A stretch of 64,000 nucleotides of DNA, taken from Girardinichthys multiradiatus (lineage: Eukaryota; Chordata; Actinopteri; Cyprinodontiformes; Goodeidae). Position numbers and translations under genes: made by a program. The stretch covers positions 3,859,001 to 3,923,000 of the forward strand of contig NC_061795.1 in assembly GCF_021462225.1 (NCBI RefSeq), given 5' to 3'. Each line of letters opens with the position of its first letter. Position 1 is the stretch's first letter. Shown one piece after another: positions 34,574 through 47,176 of the stretch. The notes under the pieces were generated by a model. The model was not told the origin of the DNA. It was given only the letters and a program-made list of their open reading frames with translations, and ran no database searches.

Positions 34574-37500
34574 GAGAGTGTGATTGCAGAAGGGGGTGCT
34601 TCTCGTTTCAGGTAATAAATCACAGAGCCTTTTCAAGGCCCACTAACGGTAAAATAGCTCATTTATTCCAGGCCAGTCCTATAATAGCATTTTGGGCTGG
34701 GACTTCCGGCATTTAAAACAAACCAGGATGCGGGAATATGCTCAAAATGGCTGTCAGGCACTTCTCATTGTGAGACCTTTTTACAAGGGGGGGTTGGGTG
34801 TATAAACTGATCCTTGGGAGGGTTTCAGGCCTGTTGGTTGTCCAAAAGTCCCTCCATAACTGCTTCACAGCCAAGTTTTGCACAACAGACTGTAAATGGT
34901 CACATTTAAGCAAATTGCTTCTATTGGGTGTTTTTTTATTTTTATTTTAGTTTATTGTATTAAGTTTAGGATATAAAATGCCTGCATTTTTTTTAATAAT
35001 GCTCATGTGCATAGGCTTCTGAACGTTGGCGTAATAGTTCTGGATTTGAGTTTGTCACGTCGGTCAAAGCAACTGTTTGATAATTCTTTAGTGTGTAAAT
35101 TGTGTAAACACAAGAAACAGCACGAGTTGAAACGTGATTGTGTAAATGATTGTGAATGCAGATTGGAAGGCTGCACTGTCTCTGATTTAGCAGCAACAGA
35201 AACGTTAATGACGGTACATTGTTTTGATGACACAGTTGAGTATTTTCTGGATATTTTGGTATACAGAGCAAATGCACAGGTAGCTAACATTAGTCAGAGC
35301 CTCAGTATAAAAGGCAACACGTATTTACTGTAATTCCCTCTGTCCAAGACGATGACAATAGTTCACCTTCATCCTTTTTTTTTTTTTGGAAGGAAGGAAG
35401 GAAAACATATTGTCCCTTCTGTTGCTTTTCCTGTTGATCGGTTTGCAGTTGAGATCAAATACCTATGAAGGTAGATGGTTTTGAGTTAACTCGGCAAGTA
35501 AAGTCACTTATGAGATCATTAACATCCAGTGTGATTGCAGTCAGCTTGGACTTGCTAATTATCATGTACTGGGATCACTTTCTTTGCATTGAACAATGAA
35601 TTTAGTCACTGTTGAACTCGTGATTATTTACAATGATTTCTCATTGAGTTTGGAAACACATTGTACTTCACTGCTCTAAAAACCTAAACTGAAAGGGAGT
35701 GTTTTTAAATAACAATATTCTGAGTTTAGAGTATAGATCTGAGTTTAAAATTCAAATTTGTATAAATGCTCTTCCCTGATCTTATATTTAAGAGAACAAA
35801 ACGTGCAAGACAAAGCGCTGCTTCTTTGTTTAAAAATGCTTAAATTACTGAGTTTATTAGATCGAAAGAACAAAGTTAGTTCCGATTGAGATCCAGTACA
35901 CTAATAATTATAGGAAAAGCTGAAAAAAAAAAGGACCCTGAATATTTGTGTTTAAATCTCAGGTAAAGTCCCATTAAGATTAACTTCTAAATGATGTGTA
36001 GTTTTATGCAGATCTGACTTTCATGAATCAAGAGCATTTTTAAATGGTTAATGACTTGTCTACATGCAGCTGTCAAATCACATGTTGGTTCCACCTGTAA
36101 TGACTTTCAGTCCATATAGAGACTTCTAATAACCTTAGTTGTCATCAATGTTATCATTTATAAAACGAATTAATTGTTGAGCTAAAGACAGCAGTGATAA
36201 CAGATATGTGATCAGCGGGAAAGTATCTTGCTGGATATTTATGTATTTCAAAAAGTGGGCAAACAATGATGGAAGAGTGTGTAGATTAAGTTGGATCAGT
36301 TTTAATTGGCTGATAAACAGATAAAGTTAGCCTTGTTTTCTTGACTAACTGCACTCATTCACAGCATTATTCCCTTCCAGTTTACCAACACTGGCAAAGC
36401 TGTTTAATCTATCGCCATACAGTGAACATTCAGAGTAGTTTGAGACAGCATTACAGTTGTGCTGTGTAATAGATGATTTATTACGTTGGGTATGTTTTTT
36501 AGATTAGGTTTTTTGTTGGTATTTACTGTTGAATCTTTCTATAAATGTTGTAATTGCCAAGTGATTCCAATTTGTGGCAAGAACTTGATGTGTTTTTCTG
36601 CCAATATTTGCCTCTGCAGTGCTTCTTCGGGGGGAGGAGGTGGTAGGGGTGCACCTCAGCACTATCCCAAGACTGTCGGCAACAGGTAAGGTTAGGTTTG
36701 TTGGTTTTATAGTCTTAATTCTTACTGAATTAAAGCTGACGTGGCACCTTTTGTTGAATAAAAGCTATAATTTCAGGAAACTGTGATTTGAATTCCCAGA
36801 AGTCGTGTAATAAACACATGCGTGCCATCTGGGTAGCTTTGGATCTTACAAGTTATGCTTTAACTCAGTTTGACAGATTTTACATGACACTGGGAAGAAG
36901 TTAAGCTAATAGATGGAAGTTATTGGGATAGTGCAGTTGCTTGAGGTTTTGTCTGACAACGATGACTATTTGAAAGGTCTTTGTGTTCCGGTCTGAAAAC
37001 CATGTTGTTGTAAGAATTTATTGAACCCGTTCTCTTTGTCTGTGTCTACAGCGAGTTCCTGGGGAAAACCCCAGGGCAAAGCGTTCAGAGATGGGTTCCT
37101 TCACGAAGCACTAAACGAGATGTCAACTCCAGTAACGAGAAAGAGCGACATGATGCAATCTTCAGGAAAGTGAGGGGGTAAGAATGATTTATTTTTCATC
37201 ATTGTAGTATACAGGAATTTGATTTGGTTTTCACTGGAATACCAGGGAAAACCATCAAAATATAAGAGCAAATTGGATATGCGTACCATGATCAAAGGCA
37301 ACAGGACTTTATGTGATCTTAAACCGGTCGAGTCAAATTTCAGAGTTGTCTGAAGGAGTCTTCATTCAAGCTTTTTCTGAGGACATTTCAAACAGCACTG
37401 GAGGGTGGAGAAGTGTTTCTGGGACTCCTGTGTTGTTTACGCTAAATCAAAAGATAAGACTCCAGTCATTAGGATGGCATGTGCTTTGCTGAAAGCACTT

Positions 37501-40500
37501 CAGCCCAGTCCCTCTGTGGATCAGGTGGTGCTTCTGAGTACAAAAGATGATGGTTTTTGTCAGGATTTTAAGCTTACCACAGGGTGCTGAGTGTGGCCTT
37601 GTCTGAGACAACTATGTTTAGATCGGAATGAAAATTGTTTGGGCTCGTGGTACAACAATCAATTTTAACACGCACTTTAGTAGATTTAAAACAGCCATAT
37701 GTTCTCACCCAGTTTAACTGGTTTTCTAACCTGTTTTTTCCATTTTTTGTTTTTTTTCCCAGCATACTCAACAAACTCACACCTGAGAAGTTTGACAAGC
37801 TATGCCTTGAGCTCCTGAATGTGGGCGTAGATTCAAAACTCGTCCTTAAAGGAATCATCTTGCTGGTAAGTGAATATTTTTACTCTGTTTAGCTGTGCTA
37901 AATGGAGATGTGTTCATCCACAGTTGGCAGGCTGCTCTTTGTGACTCATATCCACACATTCTGACTCTGGTTTGTTTCAGATTGTAGACAAAGCCCTAGA
38001 AGAGCCGAAATATAGCTCGCTCTATGCTCAGCTATGTCTGCGCTTGGCAGAGGACGCACCAAACTTTGATGGCCCTTCATCTGAGATCCAAACATCCCAA
38101 AAGCAGAGTACAGTAAGTGATTATTAGAAATCTGAGGGCTGTTCAATGAGATTCTCACAGTCTGAAAAAGTGAAGAAGTCTACAATTATTTTCAAGGTCT
38201 GGATATGTATGAAATACAAAAACAGAATATAAGGGAAGAACATCCAACTTAATTCTCTCTTTACTTGTCAGCATAATAAATGTGATATCATCAGTCCATA
38301 CGGATGTCCATCTTTCCTTGCAGTCTGAGATTTTGCCTAGTTGTCTCGATTAAAGCCTGACCTGTGGATATGTATAAATTCGTTGTGAACGTTTGAATAA
38401 CAACTGAGAACTCTAAAATAATTTCATGAAGGAAAAGGATGGAGTTTGGACTCTTGGAATCCAAATTAAGAAACCAGGATTTATTTATACATGGCAGTTC
38501 ATAGAGAAATAATTTTTTCCTCTTTCAGACCTTCAGAAGACTGCTGATTTCCAAGCTTCAAGATGAATTTGAAAATCGTACCAGAAATGTTGAAAGTAAG
38601 TATACATGATGCATTTGCCCAGGGTTGTGCATACATTAGAGGTGTGGAAAGTTGACAGGACAGGTTTCACATTGATCTTGTCAGAGCTTATTTTAGTTGT
38701 AGTTTGATAAAGGTGGTAATTCAATAGCATCATCATGTGATGGTTACTGGGATCAAGATATACTTTGGTTTGAAAAAGGTACTGTTTGCACTCTGCAAAA
38801 CGGGCTGCTGAAGTTTTAACCTGTTTTACTGAGATGCCAGAGAAAGTGTCGTAGTGACCATAGTTTTTCTAGTAGTATGCAGCACAGAAGAGCACAACAA
38901 TCCCCTTTCTCCGTGTGTTGCTGTGCACTTCTGGTCAGCTGGCTTAAAAATGGTTCCTGCATTTTTATTTATTTATTTTTTCTCTTGCTTAAAGATTCAA
39001 ATTTATCTGTTCACAAAAAACAGTAGTGGCTTGGAAGAAGCACCAGCATCAGTTTCATGTTATCAGCAGTGTGTCTGTTACGGAGACCACTGCAGGCTGG
39101 GTACCAGAGCAGATGAAGCAGTCCGGAGAATTAATCCATTACATTTTTACACTTAAAAGAGCAGAAGAACAAAACGAGAATATTCGGAACAAAATGCTCT
39201 TAAAAACTCCTCCATTTAGTGGGTCTTTATTCCTTCTTTCTTTCAAACGTTTTATGATCAAACGGACAATAGAGAAATGTTACTGAAAACATTTCTGCAG
39301 TTGCTGTAGTCAATGTATTTTGTGGCACAAGGAATAATTGGTGTTTTTTGGTTTTTAAATAGAAGCAGTTTTATTGATTTTGTTTTAATATTTGCGTAAA
39401 CACAGTTAAACTGTTATATTACCTCAAGTTTATCGTAATATGAAAATTGAATACCCGTCTATGCCAACACTTTACCTGTTAGTGGTTTTAAACCAAACAT
39501 AAATTTCCACCTTTAAAACTGTAGTGTCGCCACCTGGCTGCTGTTAATCTATTCTTCCTTTCAGTCTATGACAAACATGACAACCCTCTTACTTCTGAGG
39601 AGGAGGAGCAGCGTGCCATTGCCAAGATCAAGATGCTTGGCAACATTAAATTCATCGGGGAACTTGGCAAACTTGACCTCATCCATGAATCTATCCTTCA
39701 TAAGTGCATCAAAACAGTGAGATCATGTTTCTGTTTAAGGAAGTGACATTTTATGACACTTGAAAAGCAAAAATATTGGTTTGTTGGTAATGAAGTCCAG
39801 CCATCAAGCTCACTGTGACCTCTTGCCTTCTCTGATGATTGTTTACAAAGCTTCTGGAAAAGAAGAAGAGAGTCCAGCTCAAGGATATGGGAGAGGATCT
39901 GGAATGCCTCTGTCAGATAATGAGAACAGTGGGGCCGAGACTCGACCATGAGAAAGCAAAGGTAGAAAGATTTAAATTAGCCTGTATGGATCGGGATTTT
40001 CTTTATATCTCCATTTGCTACAAAACATCTGTTTACCTGTCTTTCAGCCAAAACCATAGGAACTAAATCCTTCAACAACATTGTAACATTTTGAGCGTTC
40101 TAACTACCTTTTCTGCTACGTCTTCCCTTGTTTTGTGCCAGTTGTCATTTTAAGTCTTGGCTTAGATTACCATCTGGCCGTACCTATTATCTCACTTGGC
40201 TCACGTTCATAACTCCAATCGCTGTGTTCAGCCCTTACTCCCTCTCTTTGTACTTCAAACAGTCTTTAATGGATCAGTACTTTGGCCGTATGCGATCCTT
40301 AATGAACAACAAGGAGTTGCCTGCTAGGATCCGCTTCCTACTGCAAGACACAGTGGAGCTGCGTGAAAACAACTGGGTCCCCCGCAAGGCCTTCATCGAC
40401 AACGGACCAAAGACGATTAACCAGATCCGTCAGGATGCAGTGAAGGTCGGCCACAAGATCCTAACTAGTTTATATGATAACTAAAAATTCATAAACCATC

Positions 40501-43500
40501 AAGTTGCATAGTTTATATTAATTGTGTAATCATTTTATTAGACAGTTTAATAACACTGCTTTTGCTTTTCCTCAGGATCTGGGTGTTTTCATCCCAGCGC
40601 CCATGTCCCAGGGGATGAGGATGGACTTCTTCCTGGAAAGCCCTTTCATGCCCAACAGAATGAAACTGGACAGGGAGACCCTTGGGGGATTGGCTGACAT
40701 GTTTGGACAGATGCCAGGTGTGCTTTGTTGTTCTTGGGTCACTTTTTATGTTCACGTTTTTATTTCATCACTTAGAATTGGAGCCATTTTAATAAATGAT
40801 CACTTTTTTCCCCATAAGGGTATGTGTAATGAAGCTAATATCTTCTGGGCTTCTCTGTTTCTAAGGCAGCGGGATTGGAACTGGACCGGGTGTTATTCAG
40901 GACAGGTACTCTCCCACTATGGGACGCCATCGCACCAACCCACTCTTCAATGGTCATAGCGGCCACATCGCGCCTCCTCAGCAGTCGCAGTTTGACATGG
41001 GGGCCAAGTCTTTTGTTAAGTCCAGCCAGGTAATTCACCTCAAAGGGAATAATTGCCCAACAGCAGTCAGTTATCATTGGGTGCCATTGTTCAAAACAGC
41101 AAATGACAAGAAATATGTCTGCTCAATCATGCTCTCCATACTGTTTTACAGGTTCAGAACCAACATTTCCTCAACCAGAGCCAGAACCACATGAGCCAGC
41201 AGCAGGCTCAGTCCAAGGACATGCCTCCACGTTTCAGCAAAAAAGGACAGCTCAATGCAGATGAGGTTAGAACTAGCTGTGTGAAGATCTCATTAACAAA
41301 TTGTCCGAACTTAAAGGACTCAGGATTTTTGAAGTGAGGTTCTGGTAGAAGGTTAAGGCAGTTAATATCGTAGCTGCCATGGCTGACTCTCTTGGTCTCT
41401 TCATCGTTTGGTATAAATCCTGATTAGTTGGTCCCAGAGGCTGAAACTAACTGCAAACCCGACAGATCCAAGTCCGAAGCGAACTTCTACCATCTAAAAA
41501 CAACTTAAGTCTCAAACGTCGTGGTGGATTATGCAGACGTAATTATGCATTTATGAGGTTGTTGAGACTTAAGTTTTATAACGGTAGAGGTCTTCTCTGG
41601 TCTCGGACTAGCCGTTAACTTCAGCCTCTAGGATTTATAAACCTGGATGTAAACTAACCGAAGATGCCAAGAATGAGCTACTGGAGGTAATAACTGTTCA
41701 TCTATTAACAGAACCTCACCGTAAAAATCCAAAGCAATCCCTTCTACAGGTTCCTTCTACACTGATGCAGATACTGCATTATCACAGGAGCCGTAACTGC
41801 TTCACATGACTCCTTACTTTGTTGGAGCCTTTATGCCCAGTGATTATAAAAAGACGCGTTATTCTGAGGGACACAACCTGCTATTAGTCTCTCCTCTTCT
41901 CTTTGCTCTGTCTACATCTCCTCTCAGTTTCCTGCTCCTCCTCCTCCTCTTTGTCAATCTGGTAGCAGGTCCGCTGACTGTGATTATGAGATATGAGGGC
42001 ATCACTTATCAAAAATACACAGATTTACACTTTGTTTTTCTTTAAGATGAGGATTGATTCCTTTGTATGCTCTCTGTGCTGCTTGGTGGTCTCCAGATCA
42101 GCCTCAGGCCTGCTCAGTCATTCCTCCTGAACAAGAACCAGGTGCCCAAGCTTCAGCCTCAGATCCCAACAATGATGCCTCCCAGTGCTCAGCCCCCTCG
42201 CACCCAAACCCCTCCACTAGGACAGGTAGGAGATGTGCGGATGACAGTTTGGCAATGAAGTGAAGATGAAAACATTGAGGATAACATGACCTCCTCCCTC
42301 AGCCTCCACAGCTTGGCCTGAAGACCAACCCTCCACCTATCCAGGAGAAACCCCAGAAGACCAACAAGAAGCCGCCTCCTGCCAAAGAGGAACTTCTAAA
42401 AACCACAGTAAGAAAACCAAATATGTTTAACTTTAATGTCTAATGATGGAAGACCAAAAACTTTTAAAACAAGTGTTTAACACCCTTAAAGTGACCGCAT
42501 GTACTTCAGTGTTCTGTGTGAGACCCAGCAGATGGTAAGAATGATCCTACTTAGTTCATCAACGTTGTGCAAGAAGCACAATCAAAGTTCCTGTCATGGT
42601 TTGAGAACCAACAGCAGCTCATTTGATGTTCTTTCATCGTCTCCTCAGGAGGCAATCATGACTGAGTACCTAAACACTAAGAACCTGACTGAAGCCGTCA
42701 ACGGCGTGCGAGAGATGAAGGCACCGAGGCATTTCCTGCCAGAGATGCTCAGTAAGATCATCGTGTGTTCCCTGGACCGGCCTGATGAGGATAAGGAGCA
42801 CGCCAGCACTCTGATTCACACTCTCCGCCTTGAGGGGCTTATTACTGGAGAAAATTTCATGCAGGTACAGAAAGTCACCGTTTACCAAGTAATAAAGCTG
42901 TTGGTGACGCACTAAAGCTGAGATACGGTGCCTAGCCCAAGTTTTTGTAGCACATTATACAAATTTTTATGTGTTTTATTGGGATTTTGTTTGATAAACA
43001 AAACTGGCTCATAATTGTGAAACGGAAACAGATACTTGGGTTCAAAATGCTTTTAGAAATATACTAAAAAAACTAGAATAAAATGGAATAGGAATGACCT
43101 TTTATTGACCCTCAGTGGGGAGGTTCAGGTGCATCTTAACGACCAAAGAGCTCACACAGGTCAGGGAGAAGGAGAGTTTAAATCTGGTATGAAACAATAT
43201 CCCTAGCTTTAAAAATCTCCCTAAGCACTGTTGTTGCATGTCACCCTGAACACACTGTCCCCCCCCAGTGAAACATGGCGGGTGCATAGTGATTAGTGAT
43301 GTGAGCACACTTCTCTTCAGGAAGGGCCGAGTTGGAACATAAAGTGTAAACCTGAAAATAAAGATGTCACAAAATCAAGACTTGAAATGGCTGAAGTTGA
43401 CCTTCTTTCAGGACACAGCCAAATGTTCAATAGAGTGGTTTAATACCAAAGTATATTCATGTGTTGGAATGGCCCAGTCAAAGTATAGAGCTAAATCCAG

Positions 43501-46500
43501 GTGAGAATCTGCAACAAGACTTTAAAACGATGTTCTCTTAATCTAGTTGGATTCAGCTTTGCACCTTTTCCAGAGAATGGGTAAAATGTGCAGAGTTGTA
43601 GACATTTCCCCCAGAAGACCTGTAGCTTTATTCTGAGTTAAATGTTTCCAAAGTATTAACTCCATACAGATGCATGTGACTTTTCACATTTGTATTTTTG
43701 TTTAAGAAATAAAACCATTTATTGTTTTCCTATAAAGTACATTTGATTTAAAAAAAAAATGTGTAGAAGGTCAAGTGGTCTAGTTGACTTTGCCCATTAT
43801 TATGAGCCCAGGGGCTGTAATCACTCCATTTGATTTTGTTTTTTGATCCCACATCTTCAGGCTTTCCTCAACGTCCTGGACCAGTGCCCGAAGATTGAGT
43901 TGGACGTGCCTCTGGTGAAGTCCTACCTGGCCCAGTTTGCGGCTCGGGCCATCATCGCAGAGCTGGTGAGCGTGGCAGAGCTGGCTCACCCCCTGGAGAA
44001 CGGCACCCACTTCCCACTCTTCCTGCTCTGCCTGCAGCAGACGGCCAAGCTGAAGGACCGCGAGTGGCTCATGGAGCTCTTCCAGCAGAGCAAGGTCAAC
44101 ATGCAGAAGATGCTTCCAGGTACAGAGCTCCGTTGCTTATCATTCACAATGGATTGCTTTAATGTTGAACACAATTAGTGTTTCTAGCAGCCGATTCACA
44201 GGTTGGAGAATTTTACCAAGAGTTAGACAGCTGCAGGTGATATTTGACAGAGGAGATGTCTCCTATTTTCTATTTAGTGCATCCAATCTCCCCCCAGCAG
44301 ACATTAATTAAAGTGCCTGTGATGTCAAATTTTTATGATAAATCCAATTGGAAAGGAAATATTGATCAAATATTAGCAGCAAACACAAGGGATAATTCAA
44401 GCTCTGAAAACAGTACCTGCTGTCATTTTTTTTTTTTTTTACTTTATACTAGAATCTTCAGAGAAACATTTATTTAAATATACTGTATGCGTGTGTAATT
44501 TATCCACTTTAATAATAATTTATTATTTTTTATTATAATAGTAGTTGTTTCGGGTTTTCAATTATTAACAATAACTGCTGATATCCAAATGTGTTCTTAC
44601 CTGCCGAGTCTTGATCCGTTCAGCAACAACAACCTTTTCTTTGGCAGTCTTCTCCCATCAGATGCTCTGAACAGCCAGCGGGCCGCTACGCTGAAATTAG
44701 GATGATATGCTCATTTTTTATGAGCGTAGCGGCCCTTTGACTGACATCTGGGCTCCCTCCGTGTGGTTATGATGAATGCGCTGAGTCTGTTCTCGCTTCC
44801 TTTCACCCTATGCGACAGCTAATGGGAAAGTTTTCTAAAATCATGTGAGCTTCGAAGGGAGGGTATAAATGGTGTCATATCATGACGGGCCTGCAGAAGA
44901 AAATCTTTTCTCGTCCCTGGTGGTGGCAACACCAGCAATGCATCGTTTCACCATATTAACGCTGTTTTTAACGCAACTTGGCTTCTACCTGAACCGTTTA
45001 TCGTTGTCGCTCACACAATGAGTGACCAGAGACGTCCCCTTTGATGTCATTTCAGACTTTGGACTTGCAAAATATGCTTATTTTGTGTCACAATTGTCTT
45101 TTATCACGTCTTTTAATCCTAATATCATGTCAATTACTGCCCAATTCCTTCAATATTGTTTTCTTTCAATTTCTGCATGTGTGGGATAAGCGTGTCACAG
45201 GTACTTTAAGAAGCTTTTTCAGCCCAGACGGACCTTGATACAAAGATGGAGGCCACCATAAAACTGCCAGGTAGTGACCTCCTTCCTATATGATCCATTT
45301 TGACAGAAATCGATCAGAATAAGGACCGCATGCTGGAGATTCTGGAGGGGAAAGGGTTGAGCTTCCTGTTCCCGCTGCTAAAGCTGGAGAAGGAGCTGCT
45401 GAAGCAGATAAAGGCAGACCCATCTCCACAGTCGATCTACAAGTGGATTAAAGACAACATCTCGCCCAGGCTTCACACTGACAAAGGCTTTGTCAACATC
45501 CTCATGACAAGGTACACTTAAACAGTGTCAGCAACTCCAGACTGTTTGGATAACAGAAAATAACCATTCATTTCTTCCTTTGACCATATGAAAATAAGTT
45601 TCTTGGTTTAAAAAAAAAACAACAACTTTTAAATCATTTAAATTAATCAAAGCTGCTCTGGCTGGAAGTTCAAAGCACTACTAATAACATTGAGATTCAC
45701 ATTTAAATAAGGAGCCTGGGTTTAACTGGCCAGTGTTGGGATCTTTGTCCAGTTTCCTCCAGTACATCTCGCAGGAGCTGTGCATGGCGGAGGGCGATGA
45801 TCAGCTGGCAGCCCCCTCCAAAGAGCAGATGGAGCAGGAGAAGCAGCTGCTGCTGGCCTTCAAACCCGTCATGCAGAAGTTCCTGCACGACCACACTGAA
45901 CTACAGGTCAGCGCCCTCTACGCTCTGCAGGTGCACTGCAACGCCAACGAGTTCCCTAAAGGTACGCCAGCCCTAGGCTTTCTTCTGTTCTGTAAAATGT
46001 CTAACAAGCAGAAACACATTGTAACATCTTTAAGATATTTGTATAAATATTACATGATTTTATTTATTTTTGTTTATAAATTATTTCTTTTCCTCAAGGC
46101 ATGCTGCTGCGCTACTTTGTCAACTTTTACGACATGGAGATCATTGAAGAAGAAGCCTTCCTTGCATGGAAAGAAGATATTACCCAAGAATTCCCTGGAA
46201 AAGGAAAAGCTTTATTCCAGGTACACGTCTGTCATTAAAGGAACCGTGTGTTTAGTCTAAAATAGAGCTGCACTGAAAATCAGATGGTGAACAGAACCAG
46301 GTGATTTTTTATTTTTTTTTTCCTTCAACTTAGAGGTCTAGTAGGAAAACTGACAAATCTATTTAGCAAGCGCACCGTACTAAAGCAGTACAATGTTGCA
46401 ATGGCCACAAGACTCTTTAATGTAGAATTAGTTACGGGGTGAGGGAGACCGGGTCATTTTCAGTACCAGAGAGGTGTTTTAAGATGAAGTCAAAGGAAGC

Positions 46501-47176
46501 AGACAGACGCAAGAAGCAGTTGTTTTTTTTGCCATGTCTGTGGTGCATTCATGCTGGTAGAGCTGAGAGTTACAGCAAATACCAGCAAGGCTGAACAGTT
46601 GCTCTCTTTTGTTCCTAGGAGTTTCACCCTCCGTTATGATCACGCATGTTATTAAAATGTTAGTTTGATGTCAGCCCTGATCCTCAGGACCTGCTTTCCT
46701 GCATGTTTTGGTTGTTTCTCATCTGCCCGATGAACAGGCTCATGCAGCCATGGATGGCATGCAGGATGTAATGCTATCATTGGAATCTGGTGTTGGAACT
46801 AAAGCCCCCAAAGACCAGGGTTAAGAGCTTTTTTTTTGTAGCTATGTGAGCTGCAGGAACAGCACTAAATTAAGATGCGACACTGTAATCATGTTGTCTC
46901 TGGCTTCCGCTCTAGAAACACACCGATCACAGCAGAATGGGCACAACAAAAAAAATTCAGAATTTTATTTTTAGTTCTTTGATGAGGAATCTAAGTCGTT
47001 GGATCAAAATCTTCCCGAAGCCGGAAACTGGCCACCTTTAAATTCAGTCACACCTATCTGTTCATACGCAGATGTCAGAAAACCAAGTGACTTATTTTTC
47101 CTCCCGTCAGGTCAACCAGTGGCTCACTTGGCTGGAGACGGCAGAGGAAGAGGAATCTGAGGAAGAAGCAGACTGA
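34571..47176 (+). CDS. EIF4G2: Eukaryotic translation initiation factor 4 gamma 2 (DAP5/NAT1/p97), 20 coding exons
   Basis: This is a cytoplasmic eIF4G-like scaffold for cap-independent and alternative translation initiation. It binds eIF4A and eIF3 but lacks the eIF4E- and PABP-binding N-terminus of eIF4G1. Exons, all with AG/GT borders and matching phases: 34571-34611, 36620-36685, 37052-37177, 37763-37865, 37981-38112, 38529-38595, 39565-39716, 39851-39961, 40263-40445, 40576-40717, 40866-41029, 41152-41265, 42097-42225, 42303-42407, 42649-42864, 43861-44119, 45307-45511, 45753-45961, 46099-46220, 47111-47176. They total 2712 nt: 903 residues plus stop, against 907 in human. The MIF4G domain (KVRG..LNKLTPEKFDKL onward) is in exons 3-9. 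A Gln/Pro-rich linker is in exons 10-14. MA3 is in exons 15-16 (EYLNTKNLTEAVNGVREM). The W2 domain is in exons 17-20 and ends in the acidic tail WLETAEEEESEEEAD. The start is a GUG. A snoRNA lies in the intron after exon 12. Confidence 0.97.
34612..36619 (+). other. First coding intron of EIF4G2, nothing recognised
   Basis: A two-kilobase AT-rich intron between donor gtaataaat and acceptor cctctgcag. A 108-codon ORF at 35007-35333 has no family match and ends in the intron. A short (GGAA)n run is at about 35388-35402. Confidence 0.6.
41318..41732. repeat. Large imperfect fold-back in an EIF4G2 intron
   Basis: The left arm (41318-41515, e.g. gaagtgaggttctg, tataaatcctgatt, cagaggctgaaactaac, aacttaagtctcaa) is complementary with gaps to the right arm (41560-41732, e.g. 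ttgagacttaagtt, gttaacttcagcctct, aggatttata, cagaacctcacc). The hairpin is about 415 bp with arms of about 180-200 bp. It resembles a fold-back MITE; a structured RNA is the alternative. Confidence 0.75.
41834..42001 (+). ncRNA. SNORD97: C/D-box snoRNA, SNORD97 homologue
   Basis: It lies in the EIF4G2 intron between coding exons 12 and 13, the host gene of human SNORD97. The 5' part (tgccc, gtgatta C-like box, then ataaaaagacgcgttatt) and the 3' part (gattatgagatatgagggc) closely match the human snoRNA as I remember it. The ends tgccc and gggca form the terminal stem. The middle is pyrimidine-rich and diverged. Length is 168 nt against about 142 in human. The exact target site was not derived. 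Confidence 0.8.
42950..43720 (+). mobile_element. Decayed non-autonomous DNA transposon in EIF4G2 intron
   Basis: Words such as tgtgttttattgggatttt, tcataattgtgaaac, gtgaaacatggcgg and gacttttcacatttgt occur in the order seen in a common fish repeat. Another copy of this repeat, on the opposite strand, lies at 51370-52776. Borders are approximate. Confidence 0.5.
44660..44752 (+). ncRNA. Hairpin candidate in EIF4G2 intron 16
   Basis: A perfect 13-bp stem, gggccgctacgct (44680-44692) with agcgtagcggccc (44723-44735), has outer cagatg/catctg pairing around it (near 44659 and 44744). The 30-base loop can form an alternative small hairpin (tgctcat with atgagcg). The surroundings are less AT-rich than the rest of the intron. 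It is not a known snoRNA or miRNA to me; function is open. Confidence 0.4.

Noticed and set aside
35007..35333. A 108-codon ORF in the first coding intron of EIF4G2.
   Set aside because: It has no family signature, a mirrored ORF on the other strand and lies wholly in intron.
39026..39286. An 86-codon ORF between EIF4G2 exons 6 and 7.
   Set aside because: The known protein passes directly from exon 6 to exon 7 in phase, so this is intron.
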